Assembly (NCBI RefSeq): GCF_001424265.1
Contig: NZ_LMOV01000012.1
Coordinates: 349,050-413,049, forward strand
DNA length: 64,000 bases
Direction of reading: 5' to 3'
From: Acidovorax sp. Leaf160
Lineage (GTDB): Bacteria; Pseudomonadota; Gammaproteobacteria; Burkholderiales; Burkholderiaceae_C
The position numbers and the translations under genes are program-made. Positions 8,364 to 18,190 of this stretch are shown one piece after another (within the stretch, counting starts at the first letter, position 1; each line of letters opens with the position of its first letter). The notes under the pieces are model-generated. The model saw only the letters and a list, made by a program, of their open reading frames with translations, made no database searches and had not been told where the DNA came from.

Positions 8364-8435
8364 TCAGAAGCGGGCCGGGGCGCGCTTGCGATCGCGTTCG
8401 TCTTCAGGCCAGGCGGACAGGATGGTGGTGTTCAT
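8364..8435 (-). CDS. Possible 23-residue peptide
   Basis: The candidate ORF reads MNTTILSAWPEDERDRKRAP then three more residues (ARF). It has an AAGGAG ribosome site 10 nt upstream (8446-8451). The peptide is charged and hydrophilic after a short hydrophobic start. It lies downstream of yheS in the same direction and upstream of the leftward terminator at 8189-8212, so it would be transcribed. No function is suggested. Chance occurrence of an ORF this short with a good ribosome site is quite possible. Confidence 0.3.
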   Translation of the reverse strand: MNTTILSAWPEDERDRKRAPARF

Positions 8436-8614
8436 GCTTGAAAAGCTCCTTGGATGCATGAACAACGCACCTCCCTGGGGCTGCGTTGACAGTCGCGTGC
8501 AAGAATTTGCAGCGCGCTTCATCCAACTTGGTGCAGCACTTTTCCGCTCTCAAAATGGGAGCGTCCGGCCCTTTTTTCACGAGGCCCCGGGGCTCAAATG
8601 AGCCTCCACCCGGT

Positions 8615-10675
8615 TCAGGCTTCGGCAGCGGCGCTCTGCAGTGCTTCCAGCTCGCCGGATACATCCAGCCACTTTTCTTCGAGTCCGGCCGTCTCGTCTG
8701 CACCAGCCTTGAGCTTGCGCCCGCATTCGGCGATCTCGGCCGGCGGCAGCGGCTGCGTCAGCTTGTCTTCCAGTGCCTGGCGCTCCTGGGCGAGTGCCGC
8801 CAGCCGTGCGTCGATGCGCTCCAGCTCCCGCTTCAGTGGCCGCGTCTTTTCCGCCAGCTGCTGGCGCGCCTGTGCGCCGAGCTTGCGCTGCTCCCGACCA
8901 TCCCCAGCGGCTGCCGTGGTGGATGCGGCAGGCGCTGTGGCAGGCGCCGGTGCGGGTGCCACGGCAGGGGCCGCCGCTGCCGGCGCTGGCGCCGGGTTTG
9001 CCGCCGCGGCGCGGGCCGTCTCCGCCTCGGCCGTCTTGGCGATCTCGCGCAGGCGCTTGGCTTCGTCCAGCAGGTAGCGCTGGTAGTCGTCCAGGTCTCC
9101 GTCGAAGGGGCCCACCACGCCCCGGCCAACCAGCCAGAACTCGTCGCAGACCGACCGCAGCAGCGCCCGGTCGTGGCTGACCAGCATCAGCGTGCCCTCG
9201 AATTCGTTCAGCGCCATCGCCAGCGCCTCGCGGGTTGCCAAGTCCAGGTGGTTGGTCGGCTCGTCCAGCAGCAGCAGGTTGGGGCGCTGCCAGACCATCA
9301 TCGCCAGCACCAGCCGCGCCTTTTCGCCGCCGCTCATCGTGCCCACGGCCTGCTTGACCATGTCGCCCGTGAAGTTGAAGGTGCCCAGATAGCTGCGCAG
9401 GTCCTGCTCGCGGGAGGGCTGCTTGGCGTCGGCGCCCATTTCCTTGGCCAGCCGGATCATGTGCTCCAGCGGCGTATCCTGCGGGCGCAGCACGTCCAGC
9501 TCCTGCTGGGCGAAGTAGCCGATGCGCAGGCCCTTGCCTTCGATGATCTGGCCCGCCAGCGGCTTCATGTCGTGCGCCACCGTCTTCACGAAGGTGGACT
9601 TGCCCTGGCCGTTGGCGCCCAGGATGCCGATGCGCTGGCCGGCCATCACCGACTTGCTCACGCCGGTCAGGATGATCTTGGGCGGCGCGGCTTCGTCGTC
9701 CTCGGCCACGTAGCCGAAGGACGCGTTGTCGATGGACATCATCGGGTTGGGGATGTGCCCTGGCTCCTTGAATTCGAAGGTGAATTCGGCCTCGGCCAGC
9801 AGCGGCGCCACCTTTTCCATGCGTTCCAGCGCCTTGACCCGGCTCTGCGCCTGCTTGGCCTTGCTGGCCTTGGCCTTGAAGCGGTCGATGAACTTCTGCA
9901 GGTGGGCGATCTTGTCCTGCTGCTTGGAGAAGGCGGCCTGCTGCTGCTCCATCTGCAGGGCGCGCATTTCCTCGAACTTGCTGTAGTTGGCGCCGTAGCG
10001 CACCAGCTTCGCGTGTTCGATGTGCAAGGTGACGTTGGTCACGGCGTCGAGGAATTCGCGGTCGTGGCTGATGACGATCATGGTGCCGGCATAGCCCTTG
10101 AGCCACGACTCCAGCCAGACCAGCGCGTCCAGGTCCAAGTGGTTGGTGGGCTCGTCCAGCAGCAGCAGGTCGCTCGGGCACATCAGCGCGCGGGCCAGTT
10201 GCAGGCGCATGCGCCAGCCGCCGGAGAAGCTGTCCACCGGACTGTCCAGCTCGCCCGACTTGAAGCCCAGGCCCAGGATGAGCGCCTGGGCGCGGGCCGT
10301 GGCGTCGTAGTCGCCGGCATCGGCCAGGTCGGTGTAGGCATGGGCGATGGCCATGCCGTCGTCGGCGGCTTCGGCGGCGGCCAGCTGGGCGCGCAGCTCG
10401 GTCAGGCGCGTGTCGCCGGCCAGCACGAATTCGGTGGCCGATTCGGACGTCTCGGGCATGTTCTGCGCCACCTGCGCCATGCGCCACTGCGCGGGGATGA
10501 AGAAGTCGCCGCCGTCTTCGTGCAGCGTGCGGTTCAAGAGCGCGAACAGCGTGGACTTGCCCGCGCCGTTGCGGCCGACGAGGCCGACCTTTTCGCCGGG
10601 GTTGATGGTGGCGGTGACGTTGTCGAGCAAGACCTTGGCGCTGCGGCGCAAGGTGACGTTTTTGAGAGTGATCAT
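8615..10675 (-). CDS. yheS: ABC-F family ATPase, YheS type
   Basis: This 686-residue soluble protein has two ABC ATPase domains and no membrane segment. ABC-F proteins bind the ribosomal E site and modulate translation. Walker A motifs are GRNGAGKST (about residue 34) and GANGQGKST; both ABC signatures (SFSGGWRMRLQLA and TMSGGEKARLVLA) and both LLLLDEPTNHLDL Walker B segments are present, and the interdomain linker is rich in KAKQAQSR. The C-terminal extension is Ala/Pro-rich, then coiled-coil. The order and wording resemble E. coli YheS more than Uup or EttA. The frame stays open upstream, but MITLKNVTLRR is the family start; just before it lies a (TATTGG)3 repeat instead of a ribosome site. 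Confidence 0.93.
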   Translation of the reverse strand: MITLKNVTLRRSAKVLLDNVTATINPGEKVGLVGRNGAGKSTLFALLNRTLHEDGGDFFIPAQWRMAQVAQNMPETSESATEFVLAGDTRLTELRAQLAAAEAADDGMAIAHAYTDLADAGDYDATARAQALILGLGFKSGELDSPVDSFSGGWRMRLQLARALMCPSDLLLLDEPTNHLDLDALVWLESWLKGYAGTMIVISHDREFLDAVTNVTLHIEHAKLVRYGANYSKFEEMRALQMEQQQAAFSKQQDKIAHLQKFIDRFKAKASKAKQAQSRVKALERMEKVAPLLAEAEFTFEFKEPGHIPNPMMSIDNASFGYVAEDDEAAPPKIILTGVSKSVMAGQRIGILGANGQGKSTFVKTVAHDMKPLAGQIIEGKGLRIGYFAQQELDVLRPQDTPLEHMIRLAKEMGADAKQPSREQDLRSYLGTFNFTGDMVKQAVGTMSGGEKARLVLAMMVWQRPNLLLLDEPTNHLDLATREALAMALNEFEGTLMLVSHDRALLRSVCDEFWLVGRGVVGPFDGDLDDYQRYLLDEAKRLREIAKTAEAETARAAAANPAPAPAAAAPAVAPAPAPATAPAASTTAAAGDGREQRKLGAQARQQLAEKTRPLKRELERIDARLAALAQERQALEDKLTQPLPPAEIAECGRKLKAGADETAGLEEKWLDVSGELEALQSAAAEA

Positions 10676-10677
10676 GT

Positions 10678-10695
10678 CCAATACCAATACCAATA
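10678..10695 (-). repeat. Hexanucleotide repeat (CCAATA)3 at the yheS translation start
   Basis: Three perfect 6-bp units occupy the position where a ribosome binding site would lie, 3-20 nt upstream of the yheS ATG. On the coding strand they read (TATTGG)3. Changes in copy number would alter the spacing of upstream signals without shifting the frame. Confidence 0.75.
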
Positions 10696-10956
10696 CGAGG
10701 CGCGGCACCCTGGATTCAGGGCACCGAAGGGAGAAAAGAGCGCGTGACCCAGAGGCGGGGCACGGGCCGGAAAAGCGGTGGTAGCACGCTGCGGCGGCAG
10801 GGGCAGGGGCAGCGGCGACGCCGGTAGGCAGGGCACTGCGCCGCGCCGCTGAGTCGCTAGGCCATCGCGAGCAGGCGGCACCATTCGTCACGCGGCTGGG
10901 GCGTGCCGCGTGGGGGTTGCCGCCGCAGCATCGGCAGGTGCCGGCTCACGTTACGC

Positions 10957-11865
10957 TCACATCGGTGGAGCCACCAGCGCTTCGCGGGTGACCAGCAGCA
11001 CCTGGTCTTCGCCTGCGCTGGTGTCCAGCCAGAACACCGGCAGCTGCGGGAAGGCGGCCTCGAAGTGGGCGCGCTCGTTGCCGATCTCCAGCACCAGCAC
11101 CGCCTGCTCGCTCATGCGTGCGGGCGCGTCGGCCAGCAGGCGGCGCACGAAATCCATGCCGTCGACACCACCGGCCAGGGCCAGCTCGGGCTCGGCGCGG
11201 TACTCGGCCGGCAGGCTGGCCATGCTGCCGGCATTGACGTAGGGCGGGTTGCACACAATCAGATCCCACGGGCCGGGCAGGGCCGCCAGGCCGTCGGACA
11301 GCTGCAGCGCGATGCGGTCCTGCAGGCCGTGCTTGTCCACATTGATGCGGGCGACTTCGAGCGCCTCGGGCGACAGGTCGGCGCCGGTGACCACCACGTC
11401 GGGGTAGGCCATGGCCGCCAGCACCGCCAGGCTGCCGTTGCCGGTGCACAGGTCGAGCACCTGGCGGGTATGTTCGCCCAGGAAGTCGTCGAAGCCGCCA
11501 TCGGCCAGCAATTCGGCGATGAAGCTGCGCGGCACGATGGCGCGCTCATCCACATAGAAGGGCAGGCCCTGCAGCCAGGCTTCGCGCGTCAGGTAGGCGG
11601 CGGGCTTGCGGCTGGCGATGCGCTCTTCAAAAAGGGTAGCAACCCGCGCTTGATCGGCGGGCGCCACGGGCCGATTTGCCTCGGAATCGTCGCCGCCATC
11701 CAGCAAGGTGTCCAGTGGCAGCCCCAGGCGCCAGAGCACCAGCCAGGCCGCCTCGTCGCGCGCGTTGGTCGTGCCGTGGCCGAAAGCGACGCCGGCCGTC
11801 TGCAGCCGCTCAGTGCCCCAGTCCACCAGCTCGCCCAGGGTCGAGCCCATGTCCGCGCCGCTCAT
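10957..11865 (-). CDS. prmB: Ribosomal protein L3 N5-glutamine methyltransferase PrmB
   Basis: This 302-residue SAM-dependent methyltransferase modifies a glutamine of ribosomal protein uL3. It has the SAM-binding motif [16 protein letters not shown] (about residue 150) and the catalytic NPPY ([11 protein letters not shown]) shared with HemK/PrmC glutamine methyltransferases. The sequences [15 protein letters not shown] and [18 protein letters not shown] fit PrmB rather than PrmC. The start ATG overlaps the dapE stop (ATGA), so it is translationally coupled to dapE. A second ATG five codons in (MGSTLG) is a possible alternative. Confidence 0.93.
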   Translation of the reverse strand: MSGADMGSTLGELVDWGTERLQTAGVAFGHGTTNARDEAAWLVLWRLGLPLDTLLDGGDDSEANRPVAPADQARVATLFEERIASRKPAAYLTREAWLQGLPFYVDERAIVPRSFIAELLADGGFDDFLGEHTRQVLDLCTGNGSLAVLAAMAYPDVVVTGADLSPEALEVARINVDKHGLQDRIALQLSDGLAALPGPWDLIVCNPPYVNAGSMASLPAEYRAEPELALAGGVDGMDFVRRLLADAPARMSEQAVLVLEIGNERAHFEAAFPQLPVFWLDTSAGEDQVLLVTREALVAPPM

Positions 11866-13055
11866 GCCGCCCTCCGTGCGTCCACTCCGGTGAGGGCGTT
11901 GAGGTGTTCCAGCGTCCGGCGGTAGATGTTCTTCAGCGGTTCGATATCGGCGACCACGATGTGCTCGTCGATCTTGTGGATGGTGGCGTTCGGCGGGCCG
12001 ACCTCGATGACCTGTGGGCAGATCTGGGCGATGAAGCGGCCGTCGCTGGTGCCGCCGGTGGTGGACAGCTCGGTCGCCAGGCCGGTTTCGTCCGAAATCG
12101 CCTGCTGTACGGCGTGCATCAGGCTGCCCGGCGTGGTCAGGAAGGGCTGGCCGCCCAGCGTCCAGACCAGGTCGTATTCCAGGTCGTGGCGGTCCAGCAT
12201 GGCGTGCACCCGCTGTTTCAGGCCATCGGCCGTGCTCTCGGTGCTGAAGCGGAAGTTGAAGTCGATGACGACCGCGCCCGGAATGACGTTGGTCGCGCCC
12301 GTCCCGCCGTGGATATTGCTCATCTGCCAGCTGGTGGGCGGGAAGAAGTCGTTGCCCTGGTCCCAGACCGTCGCTGCCAGTTCGGCCAGGGCCGGCACGG
12401 CCTGGTGGATCGGGTTGCGGGCCAGCTGCGGGTAGGCGATGTGGCCCTGGATGCCGCGCACGGTGAGCCGGCCGCTCAGCGTTCCGCGCCGGCCGTTCTT
12501 GACCATGTCGCCCGTGCGCTGCACCGAAGTGGGCTCGCCGACGATGCACCAGTCGATCACCTCGCCACGCGCCTCGAGCTGCTCCACCACCACCTTGGTG
12601 CCATCCACCGACGGGCCTTCCTCGTCGCTGGTCAGCAGGAAGGCGATCGCGATGCGCGGATCGGGATGTGCGGCGAGGAATTCTTCCACGGCCACCACGA
12701 AGGCGGCGATGGAGGTCTTCATGTCGCTCGCGCCCCGGCCGTAGAGCCGGCCATTGCGGTGCGTGGGGGTGAAGGGTGCGCTGCTCCACTGCTCCAGCGG
12801 CCCGGTCGGCACCACGTCGGTGTGACCGGCAAATGCTATGGTTTTTATAGCATCATGTGCCGAAATGTCGGGCGCTGCAGGCCGTTTTGCCCACAAATTG
12901 CTGACCCGGAAGCCGTCGGGGCCGCTGTCCAGCCGCTCGCAGTGGAAGCCCAGGGGTTGCAGCCGTGCTGCAAGCATGTCGAGGCAGCCGGCATCTTCTG
13001 GGGTGACGGAGGGGCGGGAGATCAGCTGTTCGGCCAGGGTCAGGGTACGGGACAT
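11862..13055 (-). CDS. dapE: Succinyl-diaminopimelate desuccinylase DapE
   Basis: This 397-residue zinc peptidase-family enzyme releases succinate from N-succinyl-LL-diaminopimelate in lysine and peptidoglycan synthesis. The di-zinc ligands are visible: [28 protein letters not shown] (the catalytic base Glu pair), GEPTS, and the C-terminal TIHKIDEH. Just before AGHTDVV, a segment read as [10 protein letters not shown] is encoded by a copy of the dispersed GCTAT/ATAGC repeat (12833-12853). The normal protein is shorter there, so the repeat has been tolerated in frame. It lies downstream of pilU and overlaps prmB. Confidence 0.95.
   Translation of the reverse strand: MSRTLTLAEQLISRPSVTPEDAGCLDMLAARLQPLGFHCERLDSGPDGFRVSNLWAKRPAAPDISAHDAIKTIAFAGHTDVVPTGPLEQWSSAPFTPTHRNGRLYGRGASDMKTSIAAFVVAVEEFLAAHPDPRIAIAFLLTSDEEGPSVDGTKVVVEQLEARGEVIDWCIVGEPTSVQRTGDMVKNGRRGTLSGRLTVRGIQGHIAYPQLARNPIHQAVPALAELAATVWDQGNDFFPPTSWQMSNIHGGTGATNVIPGAVVIDFNFRFSTESTADGLKQRVHAMLDRHDLEYDLVWTLGGQPFLTTPGSLMHAVQQAISDETGLATELSTTGGTSDGRFIAQICPQVIEVGPPNATIHKIDEHIVVADIEPLKNIYRRTLEHLNALTGVDARRAA
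12833..12853 (-). repeat. Dispersed repeat hairpin inserted in frame in dapE
   Basis: ATGCTAT (12833-12839) and ATAGCAT (12847-12853) flank a 7-nt spacer, matching hairpin 1 of the dispersed family. It lies wholly within the dapE reading frame and encodes part of [10 protein letters not shown] upstream of the first zinc-ligand motif. Confidence 0.7.
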
Positions 13056-13109
13056 CGGGAAGGCAAATGGGCGCCGCGGCGCGTAGCAAGGTCGAAGGAG
13101 GGTGCGGGC

Positions 13110-14267
13110 TCAGTGGCCCTTGACGTCGAGCACGATCTCGGTGAACGACGGCTGGTCGTCTTCGGGCGGCGGCTCCTGGCTGGCCTGGGCCGCCTTGGCA
13201 TTCATGGTGAAGTCGTTCTGCAGCCGCCACATCAGGTTGGTCGGCGAATCGGCGTGCGACATGCCTTCCTTGCGGTCGATGCGTTGTTTCAGGATCAGTT
13301 CGGCCAGCGCCGCCTCGAAGGTCTGCGAACCTTCGGCCATGGATTTTTCCATGGCTTCGCGCACCCCCGAGAAGTCGCCGGTCTCGATCATTTCCGACAC
13401 CAGCTTGGTGTTCAGCAGCACCTCGGTCGCGGGGACGCGGTCGCCCTGCGGGGTGCGCACCAGTCGTTGCGAGATGACGGCTTTCAGCGCGGACGCCAGG
13501 TCGCCGAGCATCGTCGGACGCACCTCGACCGGGTAGAACGACAGGATGCGGTTGAGCGCGTGGTAGCTGTTGTTGCCGTGCAGCGTGGCCAGGCACAGGT
13601 GGCCCGACTGCGCATAGGCAATCGCCGCCGACATGGTCTCGCGGTCGCGGATCTCTCCGATCAGGATGACGTCGGGTGCCTGGCGCAGCGCGTTCTTCAG
13701 CGCCGTCTGCAGGGACTGGGTGTCGCCGCCGATCTCGCGCTGGTTGACGATCGACTTCTTGTTCTTGAACTGGTATTCGACCGGGTCTTCCACGGTCAGG
13801 ATGTGGCCGGTCTGCTGGGCGTTGCGGCTGTCGAGCATCGCCGCCAGCGTGGTGCTCTTGCCCGAGCCGGTGGCGCCCACCACCAGGATCAGCCCGCGCC
13901 GCTCCATGATCAGATCGCCCAGCACCGGGGGCAGGCCGAGCGACGAGAGTTCGGGGATCTGCTGCGCGATGAAGCGGATCACCACGGCGTAGCTGCCGCG
14001 CTGGCGCATCGCGCTGATCCGGAAGCGCCCCACGCCGCTGAGCGGCACGCCCATGTTCAGTTCGCCCGTCTCTTCCAGCTCCTCGATGCGTTGCGGCGGA
14101 ATGATCTCGGCCAGCAGGCTGCGCGGCGCATCGGGCGGCAGCACCTGGCTGTTGATCGGCACGCACTCGCCGTTGATGCGGATCAGGACCGGGGCGTTGG
14201 CCGCCAGGTAAACGTCGGATGCCCGCTTCTCGGCCATCAGCCGCAGAATCCGTTCCATCGTGCTCAT
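13110..14267 (-). CDS. pilU: Type IV pilus retraction ATPase, PilU/PilT family
   Basis: This 385-residue cytoplasmic hexameric ATPase of the PilT/PilU family powers pilus retraction in twitching motility. It has Walker [16 protein letters not shown], the Asp box ([12 protein letters not shown]), Walker [11 protein letters not shown], and the His box [15 protein letters not shown]. The wording [14 protein letters not shown]-type N-terminus and the long C-terminal tail ([11 protein letters not shown]...) fit PilU better than PilT. The ATG at 14267 ([11 protein letters not shown]) is the family N-terminus; 19 upstream codons have no such character. It sits between dapD and dapE without an obvious functional link to lysine synthesis. 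Confidence 0.92.
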   Translation of the reverse strand: MSTMERILRLMAEKRASDVYLAANAPVLIRINGECVPINSQVLPPDAPRSLLAEIIPPQRIEELEETGELNMGVPLSGVGRFRISAMRQRGSYAVVIRFIAQQIPELSSLGLPPVLGDLIMERRGLILVVGATGSGKSTTLAAMLDSRNAQQTGHILTVEDPVEYQFKNKKSIVNQREIGGDTQSLQTALKNALRQAPDVILIGEIRDRETMSAAIAYAQSGHLCLATLHGNNSYHALNRILSFYPVEVRPTMLGDLASALKAVISQRLVRTPQGDRVPATEVLLNTKLVSEMIETGDFSGVREAMEKSMAEGSQTFEAALAELILKQRIDRKEGMSHADSPTNLMWRLQNDFTMNAKAAQASQEPPPEDDQPSFTEIVLDVKGH

Positions 14268-14364
14268 GGTGATTGCCTTTGTGGCTGGTTGCGTCGGCGA
14301 AGCGGGCCCTCCTGCCGCCCGCACGCGCCGTGCGGGACGGGCAGGACGGGCAAGAGGTGGAGTC

Positions 14365-15198
14365 TCAGTCGCGCAGCAGGTCGTTCAGGCTGGTCTTGGA
14401 GCGCGTCTGCGCGTCCACCGTCTTCACGATCACGGCTGCGTAGGTGGCGTAGTCCTGGCCCGACTTGGTCTTCTTGGGCAGGCTGCCGCTGATCACCACG
14501 CTGCCCGAAGGCACGCGGCCGAAGCTGATCTCGCCGGTGTCGCGGTTGAAGATCGGCGTGCTCTGGCCGATGTACACACCCATGCCCAGCACCGAGTTCT
14601 CTTCGACGATCACGCCTTCCACCACTTCGGAGCGCGCGCCGATGAAGCAGTTGTCCTCGATGATGGTGGGGTTCGCCTGCAGCGGCTCCAGCACGCCGCC
14701 CAGGCCCACGCCGCCCGACAGGTGCACGTTCTTGCCGACCTGCGCGCAGGAACCCACGGTGGCCCAGGTGTCCACCATGGTGCCTTCGTCCACATAGGCG
14801 CCGATGTTCACGTAGCTGGGCATCAGGATCGCGCCGCGCGCGATGTAGCTGCCGCGGCGGGCGACGGCCGGAGGCACCACGCGCACGCCGGTGGCGGCCA
14901 TCTCGTCGGCCGAGAGGTGGGCGAACTTGGTGGGCACCTTGTCGAAGAAGCCCAGGTCGCCGGACTTCATCAGCTCGTTGTCCTTCAGGCGGAAGGACAG
15001 CAGCACCGCCTTCTTGATCCATTGGTGCACGGTCCACTGGCCCACGCCTTCACGGGTGGCCACGCGCAGCTTGCCGTTGTTCAGCTCGGCGATCACGTGC
15101 TCCACGGCATCGACGACTTCCTTGGGCGCCGAGGCGGGCGAAAGGCTGGTGCGGTTGTCCCAGGCGTTGTCGATGAGGGTCTGCAGTTGTTGGGTCAT
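14365..15198 (-). CDS. dapD: Tetrahydrodipicolinate N-succinyltransferase DapD
   Basis: This 277-residue enzyme succinylates tetrahydrodipicolinate using succinyl-CoA, the committed step of the succinylase lysine/DAP branch. It has the helical N-terminal domain, then a left-handed beta helix of hexapeptide repeats ([58 protein letters not shown]). The stop lies about 100 bp from the pilU start. It is 12 bp downstream of dapC, which acts on its product, so the two are almost certainly cotranscribed. Confidence 0.96.
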   Translation of the reverse strand: MTQQLQTLIDNAWDNRTSLSPASAPKEVVDAVEHVIAELNNGKLRVATREGVGQWTVHQWIKKAVLLSFRLKDNELMKSGDLGFFDKVPTKFAHLSADEMAATGVRVVPPAVARRGSYIARGAILMPSYVNIGAYVDEGTMVDTWATVGSCAQVGKNVHLSGGVGLGGVLEPLQANPTIIEDNCFIGARSEVVEGVIVEENSVLGMGVYIGQSTPIFNRDTGEISFGRVPSGSVVISGSLPKKTKSGQDYATYAAVIVKTVDAQTRSKTSLNDLLRD

Positions 15199-15210
15199 GG
15201 CTCGGTCGGA

Positions 15211-16413
15211 TCAGGTACGGGATTGGATGAATTGCACGATGCGCAGCGCGGCTTCCACGCATTCTTCCGTGTCGGCCACCAGGGCCATGCGCACGCGCTG
15301 GGCGCCAGGGTTGACGCCACCGGCCTCGCGGGCCAGGTAGCTGCCCGGCAGCACGGTGACATTGTATTGAGCCAGCAGGGCGCGGGCGAACTCGGCGTCG
15401 GTCATTCCCAGGGCATCGGGCACCCGGGCCCAGAGGTAGAACCCCGCGTCGGGCAGCTTGACGTCCATCACGCCCGCCAGCAGCGGCGTGACCTGGGCGA
15501 ACTTCTTGCGGTAGAGCGCGCGGTTCTCGGTCACGTGCTGCTCGTCGTTCCAGGCGGCGATGCTGGCGCCCTGCACGGCCGGGCCCATCGCCCCGCCGTG
15601 GTAGGTGCGATAGAGCAGGAAGGCCTTGATCAGCGCTGCGTCGCCGGCGACGAAGCCGCTGCGCAAGCCCGGCACGTTGCTGCGCTTGGACAGGCTGGTG
15701 AACGACACCAGGTTGCGGAAATCGGTGCGGCCCAGCCGGGCAGCGGCTTCCAGCCCGCCCAGCGGTGGTTCGCCCTGGAAGTAGATCTCGCTGTAGCACT
15801 CGTCGGACGCGATGACGAAGCCGTAGCGATCGCTGAGCGCGAACAGCTTCTTCCACTCGGCCAGCGGCATGACGGCGCCCGTCGGGTTGCCGGGCGAGCA
15901 GACGAACAGCAGCTGGGTCTTCTGCCAGACGGCTTCGGGCACGCTGTCCCAGTCCACGGCGAAGTTGCGCGCCGGGTCGCTGGGTGCGTAATACGGCGTG
16001 GCGCCTGCCAGCAGGGTGGCACCTTCGTAGATTTGGTAGAAGGGGTTCGGGCACACGGCGACGGCGTCGCCGCCCGTGGGGTCCAGCACGGTCTGGGCGA
16101 AAGCGAACAGCGCCTCGCGCGACCCATTGACCGGCAGCACGTGCGCCGTGGGCTCCACGGTCACGCCGTATCGGCGATGCAGCCAGGCCGCACAGGCTTC
16201 CCGAAGCCGCGGCTCGCCCGCCGTGGCCGGATAGCTGGCCAGACCGCCCAGGCTGGAGACCAACGCTTCCTTGATGAAGGGTGGGGTGGGGTGGCGCGGC
16301 TCCCCCATGCCGAGGCTGATCGGGCTGTAGTCGGCGGGCAGGGCGACGCCCGCGAACAATTGGCGCAAGCGCTCGAACGGGTACGGCTGCAGGCGGGAGA
16401 GCAGGGGATTCAT
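15211..16413 (-). CDS. dapC: Succinyldiaminopimelate aminotransferase DapC
   Basis: This 400-residue PLP enzyme is of aminotransferase fold type I. In this family and context it aminates N-succinyl-2-amino-6-ketopimelate. The PLP Lys lies in [18 protein letters not shown]; other signatures are [23 protein letters not shown] and [11 protein letters not shown]. It is 12 bp upstream of dapD and two genes from dapE, completing the succinylase branch. The start [20 protein letters not shown] is typical of betaproteobacterial DapC. It is divergent from the MCP gene across about 170 bp. Confidence 0.94.
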   Translation of the reverse strand: MNPLLSRLQPYPFERLRQLFAGVALPADYSPISLGMGEPRHPTPPFIKEALVSSLGGLASYPATAGEPRLREACAAWLHRRYGVTVEPTAHVLPVNGSREALFAFAQTVLDPTGGDAVAVCPNPFYQIYEGATLLAGATPYYAPSDPARNFAVDWDSVPEAVWQKTQLLFVCSPGNPTGAVMPLAEWKKLFALSDRYGFVIASDECYSEIYFQGEPPLGGLEAAARLGRTDFRNLVSFTSLSKRSNVPGLRSGFVAGDAALIKAFLLYRTYHGGAMGPAVQGASIAAWNDEQHVTENRALYRKKFAQVTPLLAGVMDVKLPDAGFYLWARVPDALGMTDAEFARALLAQYNVTVLPGSYLAREAGGVNPGAQRVRMALVADTEECVEAALRIVQFIQSRT

Positions 16414-16587
16414 GGGGCGCGATTATGGTGGATCGAAGCGATGCCCCGTTTCCGCGCAGCGGGCCGGCAACGGCGAGGTGGCGCCCGCCGGGACAGTGCT
16501 TACCCTCTGGCTGGTCGCCGCACTTGCTGTTACACAAGGATGCATATCGGCCGCCACCCGGCGGCGAGGGCAAGGAGGGGCGATCGC

Positions 16588-18093
16588 ATGTCCGAATTCA
16601 TGGTGCTGCGTCCGGGGGTGAGCCTGCTGCGGCGGTGGGGGCTCGGGGGAAAAATCGGCATGGTCGTGCTGACCGCGGTGGTAGCCCTGGCGGCGGTCGT
16701 GGCGTGCCAGCCTCAGGGCCTGGGGGTCACGGCCGTGGTGGCTGCGCTGGGGGGCCTGGCGGTGGGCTATGCGGCGTGGTGCCTCCAGGCGCACCTGGCG
16801 GCGGATGTGGCCCGGCTGCTGCGGGTGACGGAACAGGCGGCGGCAGGCGATCTGCGCGTCGCGGCGGGCCTGGCAGGCCGGGACGAGCTGGCGCAGCTGA
16901 GCGTGCAGCTCGACCGCATGGTGCTGGCCCTGTCGTCGATGGTGGCGGACATCCGCAGCAACGCCGCCTTGGTCGCCCATGCCGGAGAGAGCCTGGCTGC
17001 GGACAACCGGGCGTTGGCCGAGCGCACCGAGCAGCAGGCGGCGAACCTGGAGGAGACCGCTGCGAGCGTCGAGCAACTGGCCGCGGCGGTCAACAGCAAC
17101 GCGCAGACGGCGGTCGGCGCCGATGGCCGGGCGAGTCAGGTGCGGCAGGCGGCGGACGGCGGCGCGACGGCCATGAAGCAGGCGGTCGAGTCGGTGGAAG
17201 CCATCCAGCAGGGCGCACGGCGCATGAACGAAATCATCGGCGTGATCGATGGCATCGCTTTCCAGACGAACATCCTCGCGCTCAACGCGGCCGTCGAGGC
17301 CGCGCGGGCCGGGGAGCAGGGCCGGGGTTTCGCGGTGGTGGCGTCGGAAGTGCGCAGCCTGGCCGGGCGGTCAGCCGAGGCGGCACGCGAGATCCGCGCA
17401 CTGATCGGCGAGTCGGTGCGGCAGGTGGAAGCCAGCGCCGGGCTGATCCGCCATGCCGGCGAGAGCATCGCCGGGGTGACCAGCGGAATCCGCGACGTGG
17501 CGTCCAGCGTGACGGAAATCTCCCATTCCGGCGCCGAGCAGAGCGTGGGCCTGAAGGAGATCAGCGCGGCGGTGCAGCAGTTGGACCAGATCACCCAGAG
17601 CAACGCCCGGATGGTCGGCCTGTCGGTGAGCCAGGCGGAAGCGCTGGAGGCGCGGGCCGCCACGCTGTCCCAGGCGGTGCTGCGCTTTCAGCTGCAGCAG
17701 GGGACGGCGCAGGAAGCGATGGCGCTGGTGGCCCGGGCCTGCGCGCTGCGGCGCGGCACGTCGCGCGACGGCCTGCTGCGCGCCATCACCGACCCTGCCC
17801 AGCCGTTTCACGACCGCGACATGTACGTGTTCGCCCTCGACGCACAGGGGACCTACCTCGCATTCGGCGGCAACCCGGCCAAGGTGGGAACCCGGGTGCA
17901 GGACATTCCCGGCATCGCGGGCGACCGGCTGGTGCGGGATATCGTGGACCAGGCCGAGCGCGGACCTGGCTGGGTGGAGTACGACATCACCAACCCCGCG
18001 ACGGGGCAGGTTCAGACCAAGATGTCGTTCGTGCAGCGGGTCGACGACCTGTACCTCGGCTGCGGGGTCTACAAGTCTCTGGCGGCGCGCTAG
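16588..18093 (+). CDS. Methyl-accepting chemotaxis protein with C-terminal Cache-like domain
   Basis: This 501-residue receptor has two closely spaced membrane segments (about residues 23-40 and 46-66) with almost no periplasmic loop. A HAMP-like region (about 67-120) and a full MCP signalling domain follow; the hairpin tip ([20 protein letters not shown]) lies near residues 222-242. After the signalling helices a roughly 110-residue domain (about 390-501; [26 protein letters not shown]) resembles a single Cache domain. Cache domains are normally periplasmic, but the topology here puts it in the cytoplasm. The start is set by GGAGGGG 7 nt upstream. The ligand is unknown. Confidence 0.92.
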   Translation: MSEFMVLRPGVSLLRRWGLGGKIGMVVLTAVVALAAVVACQPQGLGVTAVVAALGGLAVGYAAWCLQAHLAADVARLLRVTEQAAAGDLRVAAGLAGRDELAQLSVQLDRMVLALSSMVADIRSNAALVAHAGESLAADNRALAERTEQQAANLEETAASVEQLAAAVNSNAQTAVGADGRASQVRQAADGGATAMKQAVESVEAIQQGARRMNEIIGVIDGIAFQTNILALNAAVEAARAGEQGRGFAVVASEVRSLAGRSAEAAREIRALIGESVRQVEASAGLIRHAGESIAGVTSGIRDVASSVTEISHSGAEQSVGLKEISAAVQQLDQITQSNARMVGLSVSQAEALEARAATLSQAVLRFQLQQGTAQEAMALVARACALRRGTSRDGLLRAITDPAQPFHDRDMYVFALDAQGTYLAFGGNPAKVGTRVQDIPGIAGDRLVRDIVDQAERGPGWVEYDITNPATGQVQTKMSFVQRVDDLYLGCGVYKSLAAR

Positions 18094-18190
18094 GCAGCGC
18101 GGCGCGAGGCAACCCGCCCGGGGTCGCCCGATCGGCGCACGGGAGGCACAGCCTGGCCCCGCCGCCCCGGCCGGGGCCGTGCGGACAGGA

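Larger units (their letters stand above)
8069..8614. other. 546-bp region between convergent phaB and yheS
   Basis: It holds the phaB terminator (8118-8140), a second hairpin with its T-run on the minus strand (8189-8212), and a possible 23-codon minus-strand ORF (8364-8435). No other gene is supportable; longer frames here are low-complexity shadows. Confidence 0.6.

Noticed and set aside
8436-8500. Sigma-54 promoter for the small ORF
   Set aside because: The GG and GC elements are not at the required 10-nt separation.
8486-10747. A 753-codon plus-strand frame
   Set aside because: It is antisense to yheS; its protein is a low-complexity shadow rich in His, Arg, Gly and Val.
11676-14492. 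A 938-codon plus-strand frame
   Set aside because: It is antisense to prmB, dapE and pilU, all of which have full motifs on the minus strand.
14260-18093. A 1277-codon open frame
   Set aside because: Only the last 501 codons (from 16588) are a protein of known type with a ribosome site. The rest runs antisense through dapC and dapD and is a GC-rich frame shadow.
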